From Sva-07 sp963774765 (GTDB taxonomy: Bacteria > Actinomycetota > Acidimicrobiia > Acidimicrobiales > Ilumatobacteraceae): 64,000 nucleotides of DNA. The DNA is taken from positions 1 to 64,000 of the forward strand of contig CAVZGP010000016.1 of the NCBI GenBank assembly GCA_963774765.1, in the 5' to 3' direction. The position numbers and the translations under genes are program-made. Positions 44,733 through 53,376 of this stretch are shown here, one piece after another (the stretch's first letter is position 1; each line of letters opens with the position of its first letter). The notes under the pieces are model-generated. The model was not told where the DNA came from. It searched no databases and saw only the letters and a list, made by a program, of their open reading frames with translations.

Positions 44733-45956
44733 ATGTCCACTCCAGATCCGATGCTCGAAGCATTGCTCAGGGCCACCGTCGACTCGGGCGCGTCCGACCT
44801 CCACCTCACGGTGGGGCGGCCGGCCACGGCCCGCCGTGACGGTGTGCTGGTGTCGTTCGAGAACGTCGCCGTGCTCACCGCCGAGGAGGTGGACCGCATG
44901 GTGTATTCACTGCTCGACGACCGAAAGCTCGACGAACTGAAGAAGGACCGTCAGGTCGACTTCTCGTTCGGCCTGCCCGGTGTCGGCCGGTTCCGTGCCA
45001 ACGGGTTCCGTCAGCGTGGCAACCTCGCGCTTGCTCTGCGTGTCGTACCGTTCCGTGTCCGCACGCTCGAAGAACTCGGCGCGCCTGCGGCCTGTACGAC
45101 GTTGCTCAACAAGCCATACGGCATCGTACTCGTCGTGGGCCCGACCGGTTCGGGCAAGTCGACGACGTTGGCGGCGATGATCGACCGCATCAACGACACC
45201 AGGCCCGTCCACATCCTCACCATCGAAGATCCCGTGGAGTACCTCCACCATCACAAGATGGCGATGGTCAACCAGCGTGAGGTCGGCACCGACGTCGGGT
45301 CGTTCACCGACGGCCTGCGCAGCGCCCTTCGTGAAGACCCCGACGTGGTGTTGCTCGGTGAGATGCGCGACCTCGACTCGATCCAGATCGCGCTGTCGCT
45401 CGCCGAGACCGGCCACCTGGTGTTCGCAACGCTGCACACCAACGACGCCGCCCAGGCGCTCGACCGCATCATCGACATCTTCCCCGGCGAACGCCGCGAC
45501 CAGATCCAGATCATGCTGGCCGGCGCGTTGCAGGGCGTGATCTCTCAGCGCCTGATGCCGGCGATCGGCGGCGGTCGCGTCGCCGGTTACGAGGTGATGG
45601 TCGCCAACGAGGCGATCCGCAACCTCGTGCGTGAGGGAAAGTCGCGCCAGATGCGCAACATGATCGCCACAGGTGCCGAGCAGGGCATGCAGACCATCGA
45701 GATGGACCTCGCCCGCCTCGTGGCGGCCGGGCTGATCTCGATCGAGACGGCGATGGAATCGAGCCAGTACCCGAAGGAGGTGCAGGCCCAGCTCGCGACT
45801 GCCCGTGCGCAGATGCACGCCCACGCCACGCTCGCCACGGGCCAGGCCGGCTCGTCTGGTTCTGGCACCTACGACGGTGCGCCGGTCACGGCACCTGCTG
45901 GCGCAGGGTCGCCACCCCCGCCTCCCGCCCCGGTCGGCTCGTCGAACGGCGCCTGA
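44733..45956 (+). CDS. pilT: Type IV pilus retraction ATPase
   Basis: 407 aa. It has Walker A G-P-T-G-S-G-K-S-T-T near 135, Asp box E-D-P-V-E-Y-L-H-H-H, Walker B D-P-D-V-V-L-L-G-E-M-R-D, and the A-I-R-N-L motif near 290 that marks retraction ATPases. A Gly/Pro-rich tail of about 45 residues is unusual. Its presence means the pili can retract, which supports twitching motility or DNA uptake. It is divergent from pilD with a 63-bp gap. Confidence 0.95.
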   Translation: MSTPDPMLEALLRATVDSGASDLHLTVGRPATARRDGVLVSFENVAVLTAEEVDRMVYSLLDDRKLDELKKDRQVDFSFGLPGVGRFRANGFRQRGNLALALRVVPFRVRTLEELGAPAACTTLLNKPYGIVLVVGPTGSGKSTTLAAMIDRINDTRPVHILTIEDPVEYLHHHKMAMVNQREVGTDVGSFTDGLRSALREDPDVVLLGEMRDLDSIQIALSLAETGHLVFATLHTNDAAQALDRIIDIFPGERRDQIQIMLAGALQGVISQRLMPAIGGGRVAGYEVMVANEAIRNLVREGKSRQMRNMIATGAEQGMQTIEMDLARLVAAGLISIETAMESSQYPKEVQAQLATARAQMHAHATLATGQAGSSGSGTYDGAPVTAPAGAGSPPPPPAPVGSSNGA

Positions 45957-45981
45957 GCAGTCGCACGAGGTCGTCGCCATC

Positions 45982-46698
45982 ATGGTCGTCAAGAAGAACC
46001 CCTACAAGAACCTGGCCGGTGTCACGCCGTGTCCCGGCGGCTGGTTGGTGTTGCCCGCGCGTCTGTCGGGCATCACCGTGGCCGCCGAGGACGCGTTCGT
46101 GCTGCCGAAGCTGTTCGAGGTGCTCGACTTCCGACCGACGTTCGAGGCGGCGGCGATCAACATCCCGATGGCATGGTTCGAGACGCCGTCGGGCCAGTTC
46201 CGACCGTGCGATCACGAGGCGCGGGAATACGTGGGTTGGCCGCGTATCGCGGGCATCTCGGGCACCCCGAGCCGCGACGCCGTGCGTGCGTCGAACGGCG
46301 AGGCGCGGGCGATGGAGCCGTGGATGACCAAACACGATCTGCGCCGGTTGCGTTGGTTGCGTGAGGCTGAGCGCGAGTTGCAGCCGTACCACTCGCGCAG
46401 CTTCTTCTCGGCGAACCCCGACGTGTCGTTCACCGTGATGAACAGCGACGAACCGCTGAAGACGTCGCCATATCACGAGGACGGTCGCCTCGAGCGTCTC
46501 GAACTGATCCGTCAACGTCTGCCGGGCGTCGACGACGTGGTGTCACGGACCCCTCCTGACGGCGCCGGGTCGGTGCACATGTTGCAGGCCGGTGCGTTGC
46601 TGTTCACGGCCCGGCGTGCCTCGGGCCGTGCAATCAGCCGGATGCCTCTCGACCCGTTCTGGGACGAGACCGGCATGCGCATGGAAATCGTCCGCTGA
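45982..46698 (+). CDS. DUF429 family protein
   Basis: 238 aa. The pattern A-A-I-N-I-P-M-A-W near residue 53, R-P-C-D-H-E-A-R-E-Y-V-G and a later N-P-D-V-S-F segment match DUF429, an RNase H-like predicted nuclease family. It usually has D or E in place of N in the first and last motifs (D-I-P and H-P-E), so activity is doubtful. It lies 25 bases after pilT on the same strand and may be co-transcribed, with no evident link to pili. Confidence 0.65.
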   Translation: MVVKKNPYKNLAGVTPCPGGWLVLPARLSGITVAAEDAFVLPKLFEVLDFRPTFEAAAINIPMAWFETPSGQFRPCDHEAREYVGWPRIAGISGTPSRDAVRASNGEARAMEPWMTKHDLRRLRWLREAERELQPYHSRSFFSANPDVSFTVMNSDEPLKTSPYHEDGRLERLELIRQRLPGVDDVVSRTPPDGAGSVHMLQAGALLFTARRASGRAISRMPLDPFWDETGMRMEIVR

Positions 46699-46733
46699 CG
46701 CCTGACGCGACGACTGACCCTCGGGACCGGTTC

Positions 46734-46773
46734 CGATGAGCCAGACCGCCGTCTACCGTCGCTTCGCTCACCG
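46734..46773. repeat. Palindromic repeat family 1, degenerate copy
   Basis: It begins CGATGAGCCAGACCGCCG and ends GCTTCGCTCACCG. It differs from the consensus at several sites, including one in each arm. It is followed 21 bases later by a second degenerate copy. Confidence 0.6.
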
Positions 46774-46794
46774 TTTGGTGCCAGCTGGGGGTTC

Positions 46795-46828
46795 CGATGA
46801 GCGAGACCGTCGGTCGCTTCGCTCACCG
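46795..46828. repeat. Palindromic repeat family 1, shortened copy
   Basis: CGATGAGCGAGACCGTCGG then TCGCTTCGCTCACCG. The centre is about six bases shorter than the consensus. It lies between the convergent DUF429 and coiled-coil genes. Confidence 0.6.
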
Positions 46829-46868
46829 CACCCGGCCCGGACCGCCGGGCTCGGGGTGATCGACGGGC

Positions 46869-47474
46869 TCAGCCGTTGAGGGCGAGGCCGCTGATCGGGC
46901 CGGCGTCAGCGCAACGATCGGTGACGGGCGCGGCGAATGTCTGCGCCGCGACCGGCGTCGGCTCGGCGAGTGCGGGCGGCTCCGGAGCCGGCTCGGATTC
47001 GAGGGGCGACGCAGGAGCAGCGGTGAGTCGGTCGAACATCGTGGTGATCGCGAGGGCGAGTTCCTTCTGCTGCTGACGGGCGTCGTCGAGGCCCTTCTGG
47101 ATGCGTGCGACCGAATGCTCGAGCGCGTCGAGACGTGACGTCAGGTCGGGTGACCCCTCGGGGGCGACGCCGGTATGGGAGGTGATGCGATCGGCGCGCT
47201 CGCGCTCGATCAGCGAGGTGACTCGCTGCTCCGAACGCTCGGTTGCGGCCTTGGCCTCCGAGCGGGCGAGCTCGACCTGTTCCTGGGCGATCTGGGCGTA
47301 GGTGGCGAGCGACGTGAACTGGCTGTTGATCTGCGACTCGACCTGTTCGACGCGGTCGCGCAGGTCGTGGATCTCGACGCTGTTCTCGGCGGCGGCTTCG
47401 TCGCCGAAGAACTCGTCGAGCGCGCTGGTGTCGAGAGTGTCGGTGTCGTTGATGTCTCGTGTCTTGCCGAACAT
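46869..47474 (-). CDS. Coiled-coil protein flanking the pil locus
   Basis: 201 aa. It has an acidic N-terminus (D-T-L-D-T-S-A-L-D-E-F-F-G-D-E), a long heptad-repeat helix at about residues 35-145, and a Pro/Ala/Glu-rich tail. No membrane segment or signal. It is divergent from the major pilin gene across a 251-bp region. No family recognised. Like the coiled-coil gene that opens the pil operon, it may help position or regulate the machine. Confidence 0.65.
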   Translation of the reverse strand: MFGKTRDINDTDTLDTSALDEFFGDEAAAENSVEIHDLRDRVEQVESQINSQFTSLATYAQIAQEQVELARSEAKAATERSEQRVTSLIERERADRITSHTGVAPEGSPDLTSRLDALEHSVARIQKGLDDARQQQKELALAITTMFDRLTAAPASPLESEPAPEPPALAEPTPVAAQTFAAPVTDRCADAGPISGLALNG

Positions 47475-47603
47475 GTGGTTCCTCTTGCGGTGGTGAGGTG
47501 CGACGCCTGCTGCGAGCGCTCAGGTGTACATCGGCGCGACTTGCCGTCTTCTTGAGGCCCCACTGAGACGTTGTTGATCTTTCGGAAAAGCTCGAACTTC
47601 TGC

Positions 47604-47630
47604 TCAAGGTCGGCGACGAGGGACCGAAGA
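47604..47630 (+). promoter_or_regulatory. Possible WhiG/FliA-like promoter for the major pilin gene
   Basis: TCAA (47,604-47,607), exactly 15 bases, then ACCGAAGA. It is weaker than the sites at 34,746 and 39,523 but has the same form and spacing. It is about 95 bases upstream of the pilin start, in the divergent region that has no other clear promoter. Confidence 0.3.
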
Positions 47631-47725
47631 AACAACTGCGCAACGGGAGATGGTTTCTCACGGAGCGTTTCGTGAGACACATCTCCTTCGGGAGCACCAA
47701 ACAAAGAGCGGAAGGAACCAATCAA

Positions 47726-48058
47726 ATGAACAACAAGCAGGACAAGGGGTTCACCCTCGTGGAACTCCTCATCGTCATCGTCATCCTCGGCATCCTCGCC
47801 ACCGTCACCGTGTTCGCCGTCCGCGGCATCACGACTCGTGGCCAGGAGAACGCTTGTGCAGTCGACAAGCGGACCGCCGAAACAGCCATCGAAGCGTACT
47901 TCGCTGAGAACGGCGAGAACCCAACAGCCATCGGACAGCTCTCGCCGGAGTACCTGAAGCAGGACCCGACCGCTGGCGCCACGCCGAACCTCAGCATCAC
48001 GTTTGGCGCCGACGCCACCGTGATCCCCACCGTGGCATACGCTGGCAATTGCGCCTGA
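47726..48058 (+). CDS. pilA: Type IV pilin, major subunit candidate
   Basis: 110 aa. A short leader M-N-N-K-Q-D-K-G is followed by F-T-L-V-E-L-L-I-V-I-V-I-L-G-I-L, a textbook type IVa prepilin with Glu at +5. Two cysteines (in N-A-C-A-V and at G-N-C-A) probably form the D-loop disulfide. GGAAGGA precedes the ATG, and a strong terminator follows. The compact size, strong signals and own terminator suggest the main structural subunit. Confidence 0.9.
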   Translation: MNNKQDKGFTLVELLIVIVILGILATVTVFAVRGITTRGQENACAVDKRTAETAIEAYFAENGENPTAIGQLSPEYLKQDPTAGATPNLSITFGADATVIPTVAYAGNCA

Positions 48059-48087
48059 TTCGTCCCTGACGAACCACACAGCGAGTT

Positions 48088-48117
48088 CGAGAACCCCGCC
48101 TTCGGGCGGGGTTCTCG
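48088..48117 (+). terminator. Rho-independent terminator after the pilin gene
   Basis: A perfect 13-bp stem CGAGAACCCCGCC / GGCGGGGTTCTCG closed by a TTCG loop and followed by TCGTTTTC. It lies 30 bases after the pilin stop and separates it from the second pilin gene. Confidence 0.85.
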
Positions 48118-48222
48118 TCGTTTTCGGATTCATGTCGATTGCCGAGCCTTGTGCAGTTCTTGACTCGTTCCCGGTCGCCGGAGCGCCGATGGAGTGTCGT
48201 CCCCAGGAGAAAGTGGAATCCC

Positions 48223-48570
48223 ATGAATCCCCCTCACAAGCAGCGTCCAATCGATCCCGGATTCACGCTCGTGGAGATTCTGGTGGTGATCGTGATCCTC
48301 GGCATCCTGGCGACCGTCGTCGTGTTCGCCGTTCGTGGCGTGACCGATCGTGGAGAGAAGAGTGCGTGCGCCGGCGACGCCAGCATCCTGACCACGGCTG
48401 CCGATGCGTGGATGGCTCAGGAGTCGATCGACGAAGTTCCTGCACTCGGGGCCAGCGCGGATCGTTACGAGCTGTACCTCGTCGACGTCGGGATGATCAG
48501 GCAGGTCTCCACCTACTGGAACCTCAACGCAGACGGCACGGTCACCACGACCGGTCAACCCTGCACCTGA
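48223..48570 (+). CDS. Second type IV pilin
   Basis: 115 aa from the ATG at 48,223. A leader of 13 residues ends in D-P-G, followed by F-T-L-V-E-I-L-V-V-I-V-I-L-G-I-L. It shares V-F-A-V-R-G-V-T-x-R-G and a C-A-G-D pair region with the pilin just upstream, so the two probably arose by duplication. Two cysteines could form the C-terminal loop. It may be a minor or alternative pilin. It sits behind a strong terminator, so it likely has its own promoter within 48,118-48,210. Confidence 0.85.
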   Translation: MNPPHKQRPIDPGFTLVEILVVIVILGILATVVVFAVRGVTDRGEKSACAGDASILTTAADAWMAQESIDEVPALGASADRYELYLVDVGMIRQVSTYWNLNADGTVTTTGQPCT

Positions 48571-48622
48571 ATTTCACCAGGGTCAGACCCCTGCTGCAAT
48601 CGGCCGGCCACGAGCCGCCTCG

Positions 48623-48783
48623 CGATGAGCGAAACCTCTGTATCCGGTCGCTTCGCTCATCGGTGGGGCGTGGCTGGGGTTGCGATGAGCGAAACCGCTG
48701 TATCCGGTCGCTTCGCTCATCGGTGGGGCGTGGCTGGGGGTTGCGATGAGCGAAACCGCTGTATCCGGTCGCTTCGCTCATCG
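48623..48783. repeat. Tandem array of family 1 palindromic repeats (three copies)
   Basis: Three 40-base palindromes at 48,623-48,662, 48,683-48,722 and 48,744-48,783. Each is followed by a conserved GGTGGGGCGTGGCTGGGG spacer, giving a 60-61-base tandem unit. A fourth unit breaks off at 48,804 (GCGATGA). The spacer duplication shows that these copies arose by local tandem duplication. It lies between the second pilin gene and the convergent LysM-BTAD gene. Confidence 0.85.
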
Positions 48784-48822
48784 GTGGGGCGTGGCTGGGG
48801 GTTGCGATGAACGCGTCCACAC

Positions 48823-51800
48823 TCACGAGCTGGTCGGATTGAGGAGCTCGCGTCGGAGGGCGAGGAGCTTCGGGGCGGGCTCGCCGTCGGACCAGGCGTC
48901 GGCGACCAGGACCCGCTCGTACGACTCCCACTCCTGGCGGACCCCGGCGAGATCACCCGCTCGAGCATGGGCCTGCATCCGCAACGCGATCAGTTCCTCG
49001 TGGCCGGGCAGGACCCGCAGTCCCTTGCCGGTCGCCCAGAACACGGCGTCTGTGTCGCCGAGCGACAGCGCGTGGGCAGCGAACTCGGCGGTTGCGGTGA
49101 TCGCCAGCAGCACGAGGTTCGACGTGATCCCCTCGGCGTCGGGCCACAGATAGCTGGTGCCGGTGAACGGCATGTCTCTCACCAACTCCGCCGCCGGTCG
49201 GAGCGTTTCGATCGCCTCGCTCGGCGGTTGCACCCGAGCGTGGGCGAGACGGTCCTCGACCAGGTCGGCGTCGGTGACCACCAGATCGTGAATCGGGAGT
49301 TGCTGGGTCAGCGTGCGCGCCACCCACTCCTCGCCATCCGGCGTCGGAACCAGCCGGGCGAGCGATCGCCGCGCCTCGGACACCACGTTGGCGAACGTCG
49401 CGTCACGAACGTCGAGATCCCACAGCGCGGTGCGTGCTCCGGTGCGCGTGGCCCGATCGCGGTGGGTCGTGAGCCAGGCGATCAGCTCGACGGTCTTCGA
49501 TCGCTCGAAGCTGCCCGCCTCGCCCGTGCGGGCATGCACCTCGACCCCTCCGAGCAGACCGACGACGATCTCGTACGGTCGCGGCTCGAACGGCGCGGTC
49601 GGAGCAGGTTTCGCGTCGACCTCGCTGCCCTCACTCCGGTCGTCGGCCCACTGCAACTGGACCACAGGATCGAGTGGCTCCAACTCCCGGTCGGCATCGA
49701 CCAGCAATTCGTTGATCCCCTCGAGGTCCGATGCGCTCACGCCGACGGGTGTCAGCTCGATCGAGGTGCCGAATGCGTCGAAGCTCCAACCGTCGGAACG
49801 AGCGACGAGCTTGGCGGGGGCGGCTGGAACGTGCAGGAACTCGTCGGCGACCACCACCGCCACGCCGTGTCCCGCTGCGGGAAGGCCACCGTGACCGCAC
49901 ACGTCGGCGCCGTCGTCGGCCGAGCCGAGCAGCACGACGGCGGGCTCCCACATCTCGCCGCCCGTCCGCAGCGATCGCAGCTCGAACGCCGACCGCTCGT
50001 TCACGGCCGTCGTGCCGACCAACGAACAGGCCAGCTCGACCGCGGCATCGGCCGAGCCGGTGCGATGCGCACTCCGATGGTTCAACAACGCAGCTTCGGG
50101 AAGCGACACCGCGACGAGGTGGGCGACCTCGGCGAACACTGACGACGCCAAGGCCGTCGCGACGGCCGTGACGACTTCGTCGGCCTGATCGGCCCGGGCG
50201 ACGACGGCGAGCACGCCGCACGCTTCGAGGTCGACGAGCAGTTCGTTGCCGGCCGCCGTGACGCCGAGCTGCACGAGCGCCACACATGGCTGGCCGACCT
50301 GGCGGGCATCCTCGCCCAGGATTTCGATCGGCACCTCCGCGCCGAGCCGCCACGATTGGCCGTCCCCGGTCCACGGCAAGGGAAGCGACGCGGGGGTCGT
50401 CAAGCGGAGATCGAGATCGCCGTCGGGCGACACCTCGATCCAGCCGATCTGGCTGCCGGTGTCGATCAGCGACCTGGCCGCCGCACGGCATGCCACATCG
50501 GCACGCAGCACCCGCTCGCCGGCATCGATGGTGCGCAACTTGCGTTCGGTGAGCGCGACGTCTTCGCGCGGCTCCGGCACCCGGTGGCGTGGCAACGCCG
50601 CACGCAGGCGTTGGCGCCGTCGGACTCCGACGAGCGCCAACACACCGGCGGCCAACAGCGCCGCGTGTTCGAGCCGGATCGGCGACGGTGCCTCCGGTGC
50701 CGGCGCGTCCGCAGGCGGGTCCGCCGCAGGGCTGCCGGACGGATCGGCGGGTGGAACGTCGGTCGTGGTGGTGGTCGCCGACGGCGTGGTCGATGCTGGT
50801 GTCGGAGTGAGGGGGAGTGGGCCATCGACGGTGGGATCATCGGCTGGCAGGGTCGTCGCCGACTCGATCGGTGTGGACTCGACGGTGGACAACTCCGTCG
50901 TGACCACCGGAGATTCGGCATTCGTTTCGGGGATTGGAGAGGCAACATCGCCGGCTGATCCCACCTCCCCGCCCGCTGGCTCGTTCACCTCTGGGTCCGC
51001 GACGACCGCGGCTTCAGCGGTGGCCTCGGGACCAACCTCGGCGTCGGCCAACTCCAGCTCCCAGCCGGGCAGGATCAGGTTCGGGTCGTCGAACGTTCGA
51101 CCACCGCCCATGTCGTCTCCGGCGTTGCGTTCCCAGATCTCGGGCCACGCGGTCGGGTTGCCGAGTTGCTCGTCGGCGATGTCCCACAGCGTGTCACCGC
51201 GCTCGACGGTGTAGATGGACGCGACATCGGTCTCGACCTCCGGCGGGGTGGCGGCGACTGGATCGGCCGGAGCGACGTCGGCGGGAAGTTGCAGGGTCCA
51301 GCCGGTCTCGATGTAGGCGGGGTTGGTGAAGCGCTGGCCGCCGGGCATCGCTGCGCCGAGGTTCGCGTCGATGATCGCATCGGCGATCTCCAGCACCCGC
51401 CCCGAATCGCCCGCTGCCAGGTCGACGGCGATCGAGTAGATCGACTCACCCGCCACGACCACGTGCACGGCGCCGGTCACCTGGCTCGGCGCTTGAGTCG
51501 CCCAGGCGACCGCGACGTCCGACGTGCTCGGCGAGCCTGGTGTCGGCGCGACCACCGGATTGGCGAACGACGCGATCGGTACCGCCCGGGCGCTGAGGGT
51601 CGAGGCCAGCGATGTCGCGGGCGTCATACTCGGCAGCACGGCGACGAGCCCGATGGCGACGAACCGGGCAATCGACTGCGCCCAGCCGATCCCTCGCACG
51701 TCCGGGAACGACAGACCGTGGTGGCGAACCGCGTGCACGACCTCGATCGCCGTCGTCACCAGGATCACCGCCAGTGCCACCCACACCACGCACAGGCTCA

Positions 51801-52032
51801 GCCGGATGATGCCGTCGATCACCGTGTCGTCGGCGATCGGCCCCGACAGTGCGTCGCCGACGGCACGCGAACCCCACTCCCACGGCGGATCCGCGCCGGT
51901 GAGTGGGTTGGCAGACCCGAACCGTGACCGGGCGACGGCGATGAGCCCGATCGGCACGACGACGACGAGACCGACCAGCGCCACAGCGGACGCGGCGAAC
52001 CTGGACCAGTGATGCGGATCGCGTTCGCTCAC
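48823..52032 (-). CDS. Membrane LysM-BTAD regulator-like protein at the end of the Tad operon
   Basis: 1,069 aa. Three membrane helices fall in the first 165 residues. Two LysM domains follow (about 190-255 and 270-335; V-V-A-G-E-S-I-Y-S-I-A and V-E-R-G-D-T-L-W-D-I-A). A Ser/Thr/Pro-rich stretch and a further helix near 465 precede a C-terminal bacterial transcriptional activator (BTAD) domain from about 820 (V-E-L-I-A-W-L-T-T-H-R-D-R-A-T, then tetratricopeptide-like helices). A DNA-binding winged-helix part seems present before BTAD. It is the last gene of the Tad operon. It may sense peptidoglycan and report to Tad gene expression; that is inference. Confidence 0.8.
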   Translation of the reverse strand: MSERDPHHWSRFAASAVALVGLVVVVPIGLIAVARSRFGSANPLTGADPPWEWGSRAVGDALSGPIADDTVIDGIIRLSLCVVWVALAVILVTTAIEVVHAVRHHGLSFPDVRGIGWAQSIARFVAIGLVAVLPSMTPATSLASTLSARAVPIASFANPVVAPTPGSPSTSDVAVAWATQAPSQVTGAVHVVVAGESIYSIAVDLAAGDSGRVLEIADAIIDANLGAAMPGGQRFTNPAYIETGWTLQLPADVAPADPVAATPPEVETDVASIYTVERGDTLWDIADEQLGNPTAWPEIWERNAGDDMGGGRTFDDPNLILPGWELELADAEVGPEATAEAAVVADPEVNEPAGGEVGSAGDVASPIPETNAESPVVTTELSTVESTPIESATTLPADDPTVDGPLPLTPTPASTTPSATTTTTDVPPADPSGSPAADPPADAPAPEAPSPIRLEHAALLAAGVLALVGVRRRQRLRAALPRHRVPEPREDVALTERKLRTIDAGERVLRADVACRAAARSLIDTGSQIGWIEVSPDGDLDLRLTTPASLPLPWTGDGQSWRLGAEVPIEILGEDARQVGQPCVALVQLGVTAAGNELLVDLEACGVLAVVARADQADEVVTAVATALASSVFAEVAHLVAVSLPEAALLNHRSAHRTGSADAAVELACSLVGTTAVNERSAFELRSLRTGGEMWEPAVVLLGSADDGADVCGHGGLPAAGHGVAVVVADEFLHVPAAPAKLVARSDGWSFDAFGTSIELTPVGVSASDLEGINELLVDADRELEPLDPVVQLQWADDRSEGSEVDAKPAPTAPFEPRPYEIVVGLLGGVEVHARTGEAGSFERSKTVELIAWLTTHRDRATRTGARTALWDLDVRDATFANVVSEARRSLARLVPTPDGEEWVARTLTQQLPIHDLVVTDADLVEDRLAHARVQPPSEAIETLRPAAELVRDMPFTGTSYLWPDAEGITSNLVLLAITATAEFAAHALSLGDTDAVFWATGKGLRVLPGHEELIALRMQAHARAGDLAGVRQEWESYERVLVADAWSDGEPAPKLLALRRELLNPTSS

Positions 52033-52117
52033 GTTCCCTCCCGTCTATTCGGTTCGGTGTGGTCGGCGCCCGCCACCCGAACAGTGGGACCCGACGCCGC
52101 CGGAAGGGAAACGCCGA

Positions 52118-52528
52118 TCACGGCGCCCGCTCCGCTCGCACGGTGCCGGCACCGGTGACCGTGTGCCCATCGTCGACGATCGAGACCGTCACCGACACGC
52201 TGTCGGCGGCCACCTCGACTGATGTGACGCTGCCGTCGACCCCGTACGACGCGAACAGTGCGCCGGCCGTCTCGGTGGCGGCACCCCGCGCGGCGGCGGG
52301 GTCGATCGCCTCGATGCCCGACCGAAGATCGGTCAACCCCGCCGCTTGCGCTCCCGACCGGGCCGCCTGGAACGCGATCGATTGCGCCGCCGACCGGTTC
52401 GACACACCCCGGTCGACATCGCGCGCCAGCCACACCAGGCCCAGGAACGTGAACGCGAAGATCAAGGCGATTCCGGCGACCAGCCCGGCTCCGCGCTCGC
52501 CTCGTCCACGGCAACCCCCTGGCGTCAT
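52118..52528 (-). CDS. TadE/TadG-like pseudopilin
   Basis: 136 aa. R-G-A-G-L-V-A-G-I-A-L-I-F-A-F-T-F-L-G-L-V-W is a single N-terminal membrane helix after a basic leader, followed by a soluble beta-rich domain typical of small Tad pseudopilins. It overlaps the upstream gene (ATGA). It is one of three similar small genes in a row, probably minor pilins of the Tad pilus. Confidence 0.7.
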   Translation of the reverse strand: MTPGGCRGRGERGAGLVAGIALIFAFTFLGLVWLARDVDRGVSNRSAAQSIAFQAARSGAQAAGLTDLRSGIEAIDPAAARGAATETAGALFASYGVDGSVTSVEVAADSVSVTVSIVDDGHTVTGAGTVRAERAP

Positions 52529-52953
52529 GGCGCCTCGTCGGTCGCTCGGAGCGGATCGATCCTGGCGAAGGCGGTCGCGGTGTTCGGACGGGTCGACGGC
52601 GGGTCGATCAACTCGAGGCCCTCGGCAGAGACCGTGCACGACACGGTCACGGCCACTTGTCCACCCGGCCGGAAGTCTGACAGATCGACCGCCACGTGCG
52701 GGGCCGAGCACGACGACGGATCGACGAGCATCGCCCGCCCGACCTCCTCCGCGGCCGCCACCGCTGCGGCACCCGACCGTTCCTGGGCCGCCGCTTGCGC
52801 GGCTGACTCGGCGGCGCTCTGAACCGTGGCGCGGCTGTCGACGCCCCGACCGAGGAACACGATCACGACCGCGAGTCCGATCGCCGCCGGTGTCAGCAAC
52901 GCGAGGCCCAGCGCGTCGGATGAACCGTGGTCGGTGCGGAGGCGCCGGATCAC
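52525..52953 (-). CDS. TadE-like membrane protein
   Basis: 142 aa. The N-terminal helix (A-L-G-L-A-L-L-T-P-A-A-I-G-L-A-V-V-I-V-F-L) is followed by an Ala-rich helical region and a short beta domain with two cysteines (P-S-S-C-S and V-S-C-T). It overlaps both neighbouring genes by four bases. Probable minor Tad pilin. Confidence 0.7.
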   Translation of the reverse strand: MIRRLRTDHGSSDALGLALLTPAAIGLAVVIVFLGRGVDSRATVQSAAESAAQAAAQERSGAAAVAAAEEVGRAMLVDPSSCSAPHVAVDLSDFRPGGQVAVTVSCTVSAEGLELIDPPSTRPNTATAFARIDPLRATDEAP

Positions 52954-53357
52954 GGGGTGATCTCCTCGATCGGCACCGCGGAGGTGACGGCGACACCGTT
53001 CGTGGTGCCTCGGATGATGCCCGGAGCGTCGCCGGTGATGGTGACGGTCACCACGCCACCGGTCGAGACGACGCTCACCGTGACGTTGCGCAGGTCGGTG
53101 TCGGCCTCGAGGATCGCCGTGGCCGACGCCTGCGCGTCACCGGCGGCGACACTGGAGCGGGCGACCAACGCCGCGGTGTCGCGAGCGACGACGCGCGCTT
53201 CGGTCCGGGCGTGGGTCCACAACGCCGCCTGGAACGCGGCGAACGCGAGGAACACGAACATCGGGGTGAGCAGCGCCACCGCCAGCGATGTGGCAGCACC
53301 TTGATCCCCGCGCAGCCGCCGCGCCGAGACACTCTCGCGCTTCGCGGTTGTGGGCAT
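52950..53357 (-). CDS. TadE-like pseudopilin
   Basis: 135 aa from the ATG at 53,357. A basic leader with R-G-D-Q-G precedes A-A-T-S-L-A-V-A-L-L-T-P-M-F-V-F-L-A-F, as in TadE proteins. The rest is helical then beta-rich. First of three tandem small pseudopilin genes. Confidence 0.75.
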   Translation of the reverse strand: MPTTAKRESVSARRLRGDQGAATSLAVALLTPMFVFLAFAAFQAALWTHARTEARVVARDTAALVARSSVAAGDAQASATAILEADTDLRNVTVSVVSTGGVVTVTITGDAPGIIRGTTNGVAVTSAVPIEEITP

Positions 53358-53376
53358 CGGACCGTCCGACCCGACG

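Noticed and set aside
48625..48810. Open frame through the tandem palindromes (a repeated short peptide)
   Set aside because: The coding potential follows from the 60-61-base repeat unit itself. The frame breaks where the unit length changes, and similar peptides appear at every copy of the palindrome.
48623..48811. Tandem array considered as a CRISPR
   Set aside because: Spacers are identical rather than unique, the repeat is a 40-base palindrome found dispersed elsewhere, and no cas genes are in the window.
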